This document shows, in pieces, positions 45,669-57,959 of a DNA stretch of 64,000 bases. Every line of letters begins with the position of its first letter. The first letter of the stretch is position 1. The translations under genes and the position numbers were made by a program. Below the pieces are notes generated by a model. The model was not told the DNA's origin, ran no database searches, and saw nothing but the letters and a program-made list of their open reading frames with translations. This DNA is from Rhyacophila brunnea (lineage: Eukaryota > Arthropoda > Insecta > Trichoptera > Rhyacophilidae), in contig JAGYXB010001100.1 of assembly GCA_022495005.1 (NCBI GenBank), forward strand, positions 868,001 to 932,000, read 5' to 3'.

Positions 45669-47601
45669 ACATATAGAACAAAAGTTAGTGAAGTGGAAGT
45701 TTGTCGAGGCTGTTTTGATCGGGTTAATTTGTCTTTGAATAATATTGTGACTAGAAATTTTAACAATTCTTATTATTTTTAACATTGTATATTGTTCATA
45801 ATTTTCGCGACTACCACGTGAATAGACGATTTTTTTTTACTTATAACATTTTAAACACTTAACATAAATATGGATAAATTGTACAGTTACTAGACAAAGA
45901 TTAAATTTGATGTGTGTCAGAAGTATCTTAGGCATTTTCGCTCTTATGCTTTCTTTATATTATTATGAAACTATATTTATTTTAAAATCGCTTTATAAAG
46001 GTAGGTACGTCAAAACAGTAATAAATATCTGAAATAATTACACAACACTATTTCAGAAAGTGGAGGTTGATATATGTAGTCCATTGACATATGCTCCAAT
46101 ATCGCAAACAAAAATTATTGACAGCAGAATTAACACAGTTTTTGTCTTCGTACCTGGCGAACCTTTATTTTCAATGTATGTGTGTGTGTATGTATTTTTT
46201 AATCTATGCAAGTACTGTTTCAAAAATAGTTCGATTTATTTCCGCGTTAGCAGCATATGTCGATAAAGTCTTGTCAAATATTCATTTTATTTACAATCGA
46301 TTCGTTAATATACAAAAATACAAGATTAAATTTAAATAACTAGCCTAAAAATTATTAAATAATATTTTTAATAGAAACGCTAAGCGTTTATTGCGATAAA
46401 TTACATCTGAACCGAGATGTTTCGATTTTAATTGCATGCTTTCTAACCTCTAAATCGATGTTTTAAATTTGAAAAAAAAGATATAAGGATATAATAAATT
46501 CCAATTAACGTTTAGCGTTTCCCTAGGTAATAGATTTACGTACATTTTTATCGTAATTTTGATAATAAATCTTATGTCATTCATCCATACCACCCGATAG
46601 AAATGTACCGAATTTGACACGTATTTTTGGTATATAGAACTCCACGGTACATCTTAATTTTTTATTTTATTTTTCTCATTACTTTTGAATATATATTTAC
46701 CGATAATAAACTTTTCTAGCTATTTTTCGATAACAACTTTACCTAGAGACATCACCTTAAGTCGCGTTTTTACGAAATTAGGATTTTAATACCAATGTGT
46801 GTAAAGAATTGCGCTCTTTTTTGTGTATCATAGATTTTGTCACGCGTAAGCAAAATAAATCGATATTTTAATTTGTAGACATCGCTTAAATTGAGAAAAT
46901 CATATGTTATTTGCGTCAAACAATTAAACTTTTTACAAGAGTCACGAGAGACTGCATCAAGCTCGAAAAGCGTAATATTATGGGAGCTTTTATTGTTGAA
47001 TTTGGTTTATGCCTGGCAAGGTCAAAAAGGTCAAACCAGTTTTTTCGTCAGTCTATCAGTTTGCGGCGACTATACTTTATGATGCTGAATAGTGTCCTAT
47101 TTCCCAAATAATATAATATATTAAATCAACAACCTTAATTTAATGTCAGTTAATTAAATATATATGATAACATATAACTGCATAGCCTCTAAATATAATA
47201 GGTACCTAAACTGTGAGAGAAGAAATCTTTTCGGCAGATTTTTACTGGTATTTGTGTTTAATATTTTTACATATTATTTTCTTATGTAATAAAATAAATA
47301 AATCTGTGTAGTGGTTCACAAAACACTTACTACTAACACCGTATTCCTACATATCAAATTTATTAATCAACTATCTATTAAATAATGTTGAATTGTTAAT
47401 TTTATCCATTTACGATAGCTCAAAATAATGAATGAATCTAGATACAATTTGAAACTAAAAATTTAAAAGTCGTTGAGGTATTAATAATTCTGTTTTAAAG
47501 TGTCACTTTTCTTATGGATATTGTTACTGAGCCAAGGATAAAAATATTATGAAATTAGTATGGCATGGTTGCAATAATTATTTTTGATTAAGTAGTACTT
47601 A

Positions 47602-47710
47602 CATCTGGCGACGTCCGACGTGCACATGTGCAACGAATTCTTCCTTTTCTTTTTTTTATCATTCTCTCAATCTCTCACGAATGCACTGGTTACAAGGATG
47701 ACGTCATACA
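47602..47710 (-). promoter_or_regulatory. candidate promoter and first exon of an unknown minus-strand transcript
   Basis: On the minus strand a perfect CRE (ATGACGTCAT, near 47699-47708) is followed by ACCAGTGCATTCGTGAG and a GC-richer stretch, CACGTCGGACGTCGCCAGAT, which runs straight into a GTAAGTACT donor. No downstream exon was recognised. It could be chance. Confidence 0.25.
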
Positions 47711-48316
47711 TGTTGTTGTTTTTTTTATTATTATTTATGAATCAATGTCTAAAGCCAAAGGCATTTATACAAGGCTTTTTTAAACTCAGAGAACAGAAAC
47801 AGTAGCTAGTCTTGTTTAGCGGGCGGCCTAATTCAAGAGCTTTTAAAAAGCTCGATTATTTTTATCTCACGAAGGGAGCGAATGAGGAAAAAAGGTTTCA
47901 GTTAAATTTAAAATATGATTCATTAGAATATGACAGGTTTATCGAATGCAAGACACGAACAATTAATACAAATACTCTTAAAAAGTAGTATTTTCCAACT
48001 TTTTGTAAACTTTCAAATTATTGAGATTTTACAAAAGGCCTCTCATATGAAATAACAAAAAAAAATGTATATTGGGATAGCGGTAGGGCAATATAATATA
48101 TATACTTAACTGCCGGTGGTTAACTTACGGCGACCGAAATCAGCCTTTTAGTGATTAACAATACCGCAAAATTGTTGTAAAATTAAGAAATTCAAATGAA
48201 AGCTGTCAAAATAATCAAGTAGGTATATCAGTGGTTTCGACTCTAGACCCTCTTCCAGAATCGAAAAAATACAAATAATTTAGGTGAATGGAAGATTTTT
48301 TCTTCTTCTTCTTCAG

Positions 48317-48542
48317 GACCTCATGATTGGATGATTTAGCTGTCAAACATCCGTCTCAAACGGTTGGCTCCACTCATCTTCGGTATTCTACGATACACAG
48401 GGAATATTATATCAGTGTAAGACCCGTGGAACTCATGAATTGGTACAATCAGCAAGAGCATCCAATATTTTCTTTAATATTCTCACGCGGTAAGTCCAAA
48501 AAAGACGGCGCGGATGATACGAACGGACAATTACGATCCTAA
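48317..48542 (+). other. exon-like segment of unknown nature
   Basis: A long pyrimidine tract and CAG precede 48317 (TTTTTTCTTCTTCTTCTTCAG), and a GTAAGTCC donor follows TCACGCG at about 48490. A plus-strand frame spans 48327-48542 (DDLAVKHPSQTVGSTHLRY, ELMNWYNQQEHPIFSL). It starts at a TTG just after a stop. The CTT tract also resembles a LINE (GAA)n tail in reverse. I do not recognise the protein. Confidence 0.25.
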
Positions 48543-48830
48543 TATTATTACCCATGACCGTTAGGCCATGCACATTCGTTAATCACCTGTGGATGCGACA
48601 TGTCGCAATAACTCGTAAGTGAGCATCCGTAGTTAGAGTTGTAGGCTATATGACAAGTGTTCATCGCTAGACTCAAAATGCGGAATGTCTGGATATGTGG
48701 CATGTATTTGGAAAAGTGTAGGGGTCTGCGGGTATATTGCAATACAAGTCATTATCACCAGCTAGGCGACGTTAATGATCGGTAAATTACGCTTGTTATG
48801 TATTACAGGAAATACGTTTTGTGTTTAGAG

Positions 48831-49705
48831 CAGTGGTCTCCAACCTTTATGTTACTACGCCTCCCTTTAAAAAAAATCTAATCTTGGCGCCTCCCCCCCT
48901 TTATTTCATTAAATAATACAGACACTTTTTTAACACACAAGTTTTTACTACTTACTTATATCAAATTCATTTTTTAATTAATTTTTTTTTCATGCGACGA
49001 ATGAGCTTGTTTATTACCACAATCAATTTTAAAAGAAGTCAACCAAATTCATCATCGTTCATTGACAAAAATTAATGGATTCTATCATGAGCTCCACATA
49101 GTGAATAGGGCCCACAGGCCAGGATCTTTCACCCATATATTAAAAATATTTAATAGTCCTGAAACAAAGCAGCGCCGCAGGCGACTTTTTTTACTATTAA
49201 TAAAATTATATGAAAAATGCATTAGCAAACTAACCAAGAACTCAGGAAATAGATTTTTGTTTGCTTCAATATATCTGGCGTAGAAATCATTTAAAAGTGG
49301 AGACATGTATTATTGTTATATTATATTAAAGAAATCACGTCAAAAACAATTAAAAAAAAAAATATCACACCCTGCCTACATGCTTCAGTTGACACTTTAG
49401 CTACGAGTGACATTTAAATTTGAGGTTATTGTTTTCATGCAACCAGCGGTCGTTTTGTGCATTACCGAAACAGAGCGTTTGCAAAAGCGCCATTTTTAAA
49501 TTTCTCCGCTCCAAATATTTTTTTAATAGGATTTAAATATATGTATTATATATTAAAATAAACATTCATGCACTGAATTTTCACTGTTACGTTAAGATAT
49601 GAACTTTTATTTATTTGTAGATATTATGGTATAAAAAATAATTTATTCAAAAATTTTGGCGCCTCCCCTGGCAATAGATCGTGCCTCCCAGGTTGGAAAC
49701 CGCTG
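48831..49705. mobile_element. 875-bp hAT element remnant
   Basis: Left end CAGTGGTCTCCAACC and right end GGTTGGAAACCGCTG are inverted, of the common CAGTGGTTCYCAACC type. A perfect 8-bp duplication GTTTAGAG flanks it (48823-48830, 49706-49713). Only short open frames remain inside. Confidence 0.88.
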
Positions 49706-49780
49706 GTTTAGAGTCATGAGAAATGTCGCTGATATTATTTAATGAGTAAGATTTTTGTATTAGTCAATTTATATGTCTTA

Positions 49781-49879
49781 TGCTGGGTCCACACTGGCAA
49801 CATGTCGCGCGACAACCTCGTTAAATTTTACGATAATTATCATACTTATCGTAAATTTAACGAGACTGTGGACCCGGCA
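49781..49879. repeat. 99-bp fold-back miniature element
   Basis: The ends TGCTGGGTCCACACT and AGTGTGGACCCGGCA-like (read GACTGTGGACCCGGCA) are inverted. The inner arms CTCGTTAAATTTTACGATAA and TTATCGTAAATTTAACGAG pair. TTA flanks both sides, a 3-bp duplication that would fit PIF/Harbinger. Confidence 0.75.
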
Positions 49880-50000
49880 TTAGGGTGACATTTCTTTACG
49901 TATACAGGCGGCTGTATCCCTCGCAACAGCACTGTCTGGGTCTTTCATGTAATTACATTGTAACTTAATCTGCCACTAGTGACTAGGCTATAATGCCCAA

Positions 50001-50325
50001 TACCCACCTACAATCGGAAACAGCGCATCTATTCTATACACAAGACTGCTATCGGCAACTATCGAGGGAAGTTTTACATACTGTTGTATCGAAGTATTAG
50101 CAATTATTGTAAAAATTACAATAAATTAGTCATAATTGTTGCAATAAGTGCTATGTTTTAACAGCACCTCTCTTGACTGTGCTAAATTTTAGAGCGAGAT
50201 AGACAGTTTTTACTGTTTAGACGGCTAAGTTATTGCAACAATTATAATACTTCGATACAAACATATAAAAAAACTACTCTCGATAGCTGCCGATAGCAGT
50301 CTTTTATATAATATATAGGTGGGCA
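50001..50325. mobile_element. 325-bp miniature element related to MITE-B
   Basis: Inverted ends: CCCACCTA at left and TAGGTGGG at right, then AAGACTGCTATCGGCAACTA against its reverse CTATCGGCAGCTATCGAGAG. Inner word ATTGTTGCAATAAGTGCTAT followed by TTTTAACAGC is shared with 20807-21431. Confidence 0.7.
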
Positions 50326-51041
50326 GGATTAATTTAGCAGATTTTGTACAATTATAGTCCGACATGACGTACCACTCAGTGCCATCGCATCTGTTTACAA
50401 TGTTTACATAATATTACTTACACAGGAATTAAACGATTTAATAACATGAGATGATAATATTATAAATGAGTTTGCTCTTATTATTTAGTATGTAAATGAT
50501 AATATTTCAAAGTGGAGCAGACGAACGAGTCATGAATGATGAGATCGCCATTAAACTACATTTTCGTGACCTTAAGGATAGGTCAAGTGACCTAATAATA
50601 ATTATATTTCAATATGGCCGGTTAAGCAATACGATTAATGCCACATATTTTTCATATAACATTGGTCATATTTTAATAATATAGTAGGTATATTGTTTTA
50701 TTTACAACTTGTTGCTAACTACTCAAATTGTCGAATAAATTATAAGAATAGATAACAACTCTAACGTCTCATTTGTTTTTTTTTTCAAAATACTTAACAA
50801 TCTTGGTTATACCTACCTGATTTCCATAGATATTGTCGTAGGCCTGGAACGGATATTTTTTCCGGGGATACCAACTCATATATTTTTGTGTAGGTATAAA
50901 ATTTCAATATTAAAAATATTAAAAACCACAGCCAAACTCTGGGGTTACGTTTTTTTTCATATGTAACAGTTCAATTTAAAAATAAATAAAGGTTCTGACA
51001 GCTTCGATTCAGGATGAATGCAACAAATCTAATATCGTGTT

Positions 51042-51421
51042 CGGAAACATGTACGTATGCAGTTTGCCGTATCACACTTCACCGTGAAATTGTGTATCGG
51101 AAATATATGGCCGCATATTAAAGACCGTCCAACCTCTTTGGGTCGTATAGTAGTGACATAAAATTTATGTCTAAATAAAACACGGTCCTTGTCGGTGTAC
51201 ACTTTACAGGAAGCCAGCAGCAAACATATGTTAAAAATAGCCGATATACTGGATTAATTGTTAGGTTACGTTAGGTTAGGTTAGGTTTTCATTCTTGAAT
51301 TCATTTTACCAAAATCAGCTTTGAAAATTGAATTTATGTTCATATTGAATCTAATAAAATTTGAGACCGTACGATTAACGGTCATCTCTTTCCGATAAAA
51401 AAGCTCACGGCGAACTGTGCC
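51042..51421. repeat. dispersed 370-bp repeat, copy 2
   Basis: Matches 6068-6435 almost throughout, with the same CGGAAACATGTACGTATGCA start, a TTAGG-rich patch near 51262-51285 and the GCTCACGGCGAACTGTGCC end. It lies directly before a tandem repeat array. Confidence 0.75.
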
Positions 51422-51672
51422 ACTCTAATATATTATGTATAATATAGTGCCATCTAATATATGTATAATATAGTGCCATATAATATAATATGTATAATAT
51501 AGTGCCATCTAATATATGTATAATATAGTGCCATCTAATATAATATGTATAATATAGTGCCATCTAATATATGTGTAATATAGTGCCATCTAATATATGT
51601 ATAATATAGTGCCATCTAATATATGTATAATATAGTGCCATCTAATATAATGTATAATGTAGTGCCATCTAA
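51422..51672. repeat. tandem repeat array, unit about 26-28 bp, left part
   Basis: About nine copies of a unit like CATCTAATATATGTATAATA then TAGTGC, some with an extra ATAATAT. It continues at 52801-52840 after the PIF/Harbinger element, so that element split the array. Confidence 0.9.
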
Positions 51673-52800
51673 TGGTACGTTTACATCTGACACTTATACC
51701 GTTATACTTATTTTATGTGTCTGACATAAAAATTCACTTACTGTTTACACCTGCATGGATCTGACATAAAATGCTCGTATACTTCTCGTTGAAATAAAGT
51801 CTTGACACTTTATTCAATGGCAACATTTGGAATAAATATATGCGGTGTTTACATATGGTATTGTAACTTATTCGGACACTTATTTCGTATACTTCTCAAA
51901 AACGTTACCTATGTCAGTTGTCAATATGGGAATGTTAAAAAAGAAAGCAGCGAGTGTTATTATTTTCTATCTTTCTATAAGTCTTTTGGCAACAAAAAGG
52001 AGGAAAAAATGGTCTAGATGGATGCGGGAATGGATTCAGCGACGAGAAGAACTAGGTGCCTTCCGTTTAATGTCAGAGTTTAAAATCGAAGATCCAACTC
52101 AATTTGTGAACTTTAGTTTGCAAGATTGGACCTTTTGCCAAAAAACAAGACACACAATTCAGAAATGCGTAGAAGAACGATTAACAGTAACTTTGCGATA
52201 TCTAGCACTTGATCGTCATTGCATATTCAATATAATATTATCGTACCTAATACGAGTGCAGGTGTGGGCCAAAATGAATTAGGTAATACCATTTGAAGCG
52301 CATTTTTTCTTCACAGAGTGCATCAGAATTAATCGTATGTGCCGAGAACAAGCGATATTTTATTTTCGAACAAAATCCATAGAACACGGCACATCCGATT
52401 TATTTCTCATTGTCTATGATTTTTGACAGATCGCTACAGTACATTTATTAACGTAAACGTTGGGCATACATTCATGGTGTACCTATGATAATTGATTGTC
52501 CGTTGTTTTAGAAATATACATATGCAATTCACTAGGTACCTGTCAAACTACGAATAATGTGTCAGGTACTTGACATAAAAGTAGACGGTGGTCCAACTTC
52601 GGTGATATATCGCTCCAAGTTCGAACTTGTCGAATACGCGGTGTTTACATTTGCGTATATAAGTAGATTGAATAAGTGGCAGGTGAGAGTCGACACACGC
52701 AAAATAAGTGGCAGATACAAATATACTTACTGTTTACACTTAAGTGAATATGGTGTCATACATAAATATGACGATATTAGTGTCAAATGTAAACGTACCA
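51673..52800 (+). mobile_element. PIF/Harbinger-type element, 1,128 bp, internally deleted
   Basis: Terminal inverted repeats of about 22 bp with one mismatch: TGGTACGTTTACATCTGACA at left and TGTCAAATGTAAACGTACCA at right. TAA lies at both edges (51670-51672, 52801-52803), the 3-bp target of this superfamily. The subterminal regions hold repeated CTTACTGTTTACAC words. It carries one open frame (separate entry) but no DDE catalytic domain, so it cannot move by itself. Confidence 0.88.
51845..52282 (+). CDS. PIF/Harbinger transposase N-terminal fragment (intact 145-codon ORF)
   Basis: The uninterrupted frame contains RKKWSRWMREWIQRREELGA, EFKIEDPTQFVNF, and CVEERLTVTLRYLA. This matches the N-terminal region of HARBI1/ALP1-like transposases: the W-x-R-x-W-I-x-R-R motif, then the D-P-x-x-F segment, then E-E-R-L-x-V-T-L-R-x-L-A. 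The catalytic DDE domain that should follow is absent, replaced by about 20 unrelated codons. The first Met could be 51845 or an internal one. Whether it is expressed, or acts as a repressor or end-binding protein, is unknown. Confidence 0.65.
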   Translation: MFTYGIVTYSDTYFVYFSKTLPMSVVNMGMLKKKAASVIIFYLSISLLATKRRKKWSRWMREWIQRREELGAFRLMSEFKIEDPTQFVNFSLQDWTFCQKTRHTIQKCVEERLTVTLRYLALDRHCIFNIILSYLIRVQVWAKMN

Positions 52801-52840
52801 TAATATAATATGTATAATATAGTGCCATCTAATATAGTCC
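52801..52840. repeat. tandem repeat array, right part
   Basis: TAATATAATATGTATAATAT then AGTGCCATCTAATATAG continues the 51422-51672 array. Confidence 0.85.
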
Positions 52841-55035
52841 TATATCATATTACGTAATATTAGTAATATGCCCTGAGCTACGAGTATTAATTATTTCCTA
52901 TATTTAAATAATAAATATACTTACCGAATTAATAAGCTATTAAATACATAAAAAAAGAATGTTTACAAATGTAATAGGAGAAGATTGCTGCAATTAAATT
53001 TCCAATTCCGAATCGCGACCAATTTAATCGTAAACCTTAGTGTTTTTTTTCTTTTTCATTTTTATATATCCCCATCCATGAAAGTTTTCTTTGATTATCT
53101 ATCTATATAAATTAATACAGAATGGATTTACAATAAAATTAATCTATTATTAGTAATATGTCTTCATCTTCTAAATATATTATTATTTAATGACAATTAC
53201 GTTATTTTATTTTAAGACGATATGACCTTTGCGTATTTAATTGACGTAATTATTTGGATTATTAATAACATAAACTGCTCTTAATGTGAAACGATTTTTT
53301 AGCATTGACAGCTAATTTTGCGGTTTTGATAACAGTGCGATATAAATTATTTACTGATGCATTTTTAAACATTTTAATTATTAACCGCAAATCAAATACA
53401 GACGTTTCAAAGTTTTTTTGTTAAGCATGAATATAAAATTTGTGCAATTACTCTAAATCATTTTTTCCGTGGTTCCAAAAAACGCCGATATATTTATAAA
53501 ACAAGTACATAATATATCACTTGGTGTTCACTACTTTTATAAACATTGTTCTACGATATGTCTTTCAATCACATCACACGCTTAATCAAAAATATGAACC
53601 TACCAAAGTTTATGTAATGTTGTCAAAACTGTGTACATACTGTAGAAAATGGGTTATATAATGTGGAAAAGCTCACATTTTATGAAATATCATGAAATAA
53701 CGCCAAATCTCTCCAAGAAAAAGTAAACATTTTTATTACTAGAAGTAAAATTTTAATGCAAATAATGTGGACTCTTTTCCAACACTTAACTTGATGAAGA
53801 AAGTGGGTGCGATATTGAAATAGTCGAGTCATCGATTCGCAAACCCCGATCTGGAAATGTTGCAAAATCCGCTTTGGATATCTTAAAAACCACCCTTTTT
53901 ATTAAAATTTGCATGACATTTCCTTGTCAATTGGATACTTGTCACCATCGTGTTATGTCAGTTAGCATGATTGACGTAGTAGGTATGAAATAAAAATCGT
54001 TTTTGTGATTATTTTTACGTAAAAAAAGTCACCATATTGTTGTTTGGCGATTAAATTTATCTTTGTGATTTAAACGCGTCTATTATTAATTGATCAGTAC
54101 AGCTGTATATCTTTGAATGAAAATAAAATGACTAGGTTCATTTTTCCGCACACAGATAGGTACGTATTAGATGAGGCTGTTTTTGAGACTTAAACTAGAA
54201 TAAAACACAACTTTTATTTTAAAAGTTCCATTTTTTGTGCTACACTAAAAATATTTATTGGGATACGTTATGTTTGATGAATTATAAAACGATTTCCCGC
54301 CTAAATTTAACAGAATTTTTGGAGTAGGTAGGTACTTCACAAACAAAATTTAATAACTACTTAAGGCCATGCATTAGTTGAGGCACGGTCTAAAAAGATC
54401 GTTGCTAGGCGATGTGCGGATTGTGGGTCGCGGGTGCAAAAGACGCCTGTCAAACGAAATATTATTTCTCATATAAATCCAACATACGTCCATTTTATGT
54501 TCTGTTTATTATTCTATTAGTAACAATAATAATATATTCATTGACATGTTTTCTTTTTAAAGTAAATGGGTAACGTTTTTAGTCATCTTTACACGATTTT
54601 AGAATTAATTGGCCCGTCGCCATCACGCAGCAAAGTGACGTATGTCTGACTCGCCGTTCTCTCAATGAATGCGAAGCGAGTACAAAATTTCGTCGCGCGT
54701 ACAGTTGAAAATTATTTGGCGTTTCACTGATGCGTCACCTTAATAAAAATGAATTGTTGAGCAATTGTTACTAACGTCATTATGATAATTCAATATACAG
54801 TAACAAATAAAAGGCATAATTTATATTAGGCTAAATACTTGCAAAAATAATTAATAACCTGCCATGTTTGCAATATAGGAATCAGATTATTTTATATGGT
54901 TTCATAATATTATCTTGATGCCAAAGTCGAATGAGTATTCATTACCTAATTAAACCAATTTTGAATATTAATTCCAATTTTCTGTCTGCAACAATGAAAT
55001 TATTAAATAATTAAGTATTAGGTAACACTCGCTAT

Positions 55036-55575
55036 CAGTGGCGAGGGGTGATGGTAACCTGTTAAGATTCAACATAAATAGTGCACACTAAACTTTGTCA
55101 GTCATGCTTATTTGTTTTCATTGAACTAAGAAACAATTTGCAGATGGAGCTGGTTAGTTTTATAACTCAATTAAACCTTGCCTAAAGGAAACCATGAATA
55201 TTGTACATACCTTTCAGTCACAATTATTTTGTTTTCATTAAATTAACAATACATAATATTACAGATGGTGTTGGTTAGTTGTTTTTAAATTCATTCTGCC
55301 TCTACCAAATCATAATCGATAAAAAATATTCTTCTATCTATAAAATATCTAAAATAATATATGGTCAAATGGCATAATTTTAGATATTTTTTAGATAAAT
55401 GAATATTTGTAGACTACTATCTACTACGGCTTAGATTAGGCACTGTTTAATTGAATTTTAAAAACTAACAAATACTATCTAATATCTACACATTGTAGCA
55501 TTAGTTCAATAAACACAAATAAGTGTGCACTATTTATGTCGGATCTTAAAAGCCTACCTCAACTCTTCGCCACTC
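55036..55575. mobile_element. hAT miniature element family C, about 540 bp
   Basis: Left end CAGTGGCGAGGGGTGATGGT and right end CTCAACTCTTCGCCACTC are inverted and match the family at 57960. Flanks CTCGCTAT and CCCACTAT agree at 6 of 8 bases, a decayed 8-bp duplication. Confidence 0.8.
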
Positions 55576-57036
55576 CCCACTATACTATTCTAAAATGTAT
55601 GCTAATATATATAATAACATTGGATATTGTTACACTCCCGAATGGTCCCCATTTGGAGATGTCTCTGTGTATCTGGAGAGGCCCGAGTCGGTATCAAACC
55701 AACAAATAGTAAGGGTTGATCACAAAAATAAATAATAATAAAGCCGGCAATGCTGTAAATCCTGGCCGTTTAAAAATATCTGCATCGTCCGGGCCACAAT
55801 TCCGGTGTGTTGTTTGTCCATCTCCAAGTCCTGAATCCAGACGAAAATCCATACAATGAAACAAAGTGACAGCATGCTTTCCACTTTTGAAAATGGAGGG
55901 AAATGACAATATGTATGTATATTTATGCTGGTTTGTTTCTTTTTACTCAAAAAAAAAATACCTATGCGGGTAGTGTACTTATCTCAGTGTATCAAAAATG
56001 GTACTTTACTACGAACCTAAGTTGTTTATAAATAAATAATTACAAAAAAACGCAACGACTAGGTATTCCTTTACTGTAATTACACACAGTGTAGCGGAGC
56101 TATAACAATCACAATCACAATCATTAATAATTTATTTATTAAATATGTATGTAGGTACCGTTTATTCTTATTGAAAACGTGGGCGCCGCATTACTTTTTT
56201 GTTTATTAATTAATAAACATATTATTATTGTTCTAATATCGATTGCAGACCACCCATTAATAATCCATGAAACAAAACACTGCCAATTCCTCGGAACTTC
56301 ACGTCATATCTCAAAATATTATTATTATAGGACTGCAATAAAATTATTCACAATAAATCCTTATCTCAACAAACTGATATCACATAAAAATGCAACAGGG
56401 ATGCATCTAATAAATTTTATAAATTCAACATGACTATACATACCTAATATTGTATTCTTATCGCTCCGTGTACAGTGGCGCATTTTGAGTCCCTCTACGA
56501 TAAAAAATAACAATCTGATAGCTTTCAAACAATTTATCATTTTAATTTCGTATAAATTGTTCAAACATGTTTTAACTGCAACAGTCCCTTTTCTTACAAA
56601 TCACAATACATAATTAGATATAGCAGCATACCTACCAATGTAGTATTTAGAAAATAGCTTTCATGAATTTATATCAAAACATGATTATAACGAATTTTAA
56701 TAATATTGAGGTAATTTACTCAAAACGTTTAAAAATATCTATAAATATACTTCCATTAATGTACAATATAATGTAATCTTGAAATATCAATATTATTACT
56801 TTTTTAAATGCCGTCAGGTTTGCTTAGGGGTTGCAATACCGGTATTCCAATATTTTTAGATACCGAAATACCGGTTTTAAAAATCAGACAATATCGATAT
56901 ATTCGGTATTGAAAGTGGAACAAAATGTACTTTATAACATGAAAAGTTTAAGATGACTGTATTTTTTATCTGGTTATGTCGTTCGTTTGTATAATCATTA
57001 GTAATCTCGGCCCTAGTAGCGAATATTTCATGATGA

Positions 57037-57487
57037 AATAATTGAGTCGCTTAGAATCATAACTCACATATTCCAAAAATCAAGTTTTGAGATAATCGCT
57101 AAAAACCAACAGAGCACTATTTTTTGTAATTAAAAGAACAGTATTGAACTCCCTAGAATATTAATGAGTGAGAGAGTCGAATAACTTTTTTTTTTTTAAT
57201 ATATATACCTAATACTCCTAACGTTGCAGACATACAGCATACTATGAGAAATAGAGCTCCCTGATTGGTTAGGAAGGCGTTGGTGACAAAACTCTATTCT
57301 TTGAAATATACGACATATTACACCAACAATGAACTTTGTCAACGATTTTCACATGGTTTGAATTGACATTTAATACTCAACTATTTTTCGGTATATAGAT
57401 TAATTCATTTAGAATCACTTGGCATATTTAACTAAAAAACGACAAAATTGCAATATGTGAGTTATGATTCTAAGGGACTCAATTATT
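57037..57487. mobile_element. about 450-bp miniature element
   Basis: Inverted ends of about 36 bp: AATAATTGAGTCGCTTAGAA then TCATAACTCACATATT at left, and the reverse at right (ATATGTGAGTTATGATTCTA then AGGGACTCAATTATT). The target duplication is not resolved; no coding. Confidence 0.7.
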
Positions 57488-57959
57488 ATACACTATAATA
57501 GTCTTGCCTCTGCCTAATTTTTTGATGTTTATCAACTAAATAGTAGTAAGTATACAATAATGAAGAAATGTCATTTTGTTGAAACAGTGAGCAACTTGTT
57601 TTACTTATTACAGGGTAAAAGTAAAGAAATAATTGCTGTGTAAAAAGTACAATAAACTAATTAGGCAGGATTACCAGTGAGGCACATACACATCTAAGAA
57701 CACTTCATAATATAATTGTATTGAAAGATCTTTCGAAGAGAAAAGTACCAATAGTTCAACTATGTATTTGAAGACATCAGTACATCTACCGTTGTTAACC
57801 GTTACATATTTTAAAGGTTTACATATATCTAAATTGTACATATTTAGATATTGTTGTTATAAAAATATAATATATTCTAGAGATTTTATATTTATTGGGA
57901 GATACTTCTTTTTCCATATATTTCACGAACACCGGTATTCAATCAGCTTCACTGAACTG

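Noticed and set aside
51422..51672. CRISPR-like regular array
   Set aside because: Direct AT-rich tandem copies without unique spacers, in a eukaryotic genome.
54600..54740. GC-richer block with TGACGTATG and TGATGCGTCACC words
   Set aside because: No gene or exon signals beside it; individual short motifs are expected by chance.
56826..56870. hAT-like terminus GGGGTTGCAATACCGGTATT
   Set aside because: No matching inverted end or 8-bp duplication found nearby, so not called as an element. The same holds for the CAG-CCAACC-type ends at 19346 and 30589.
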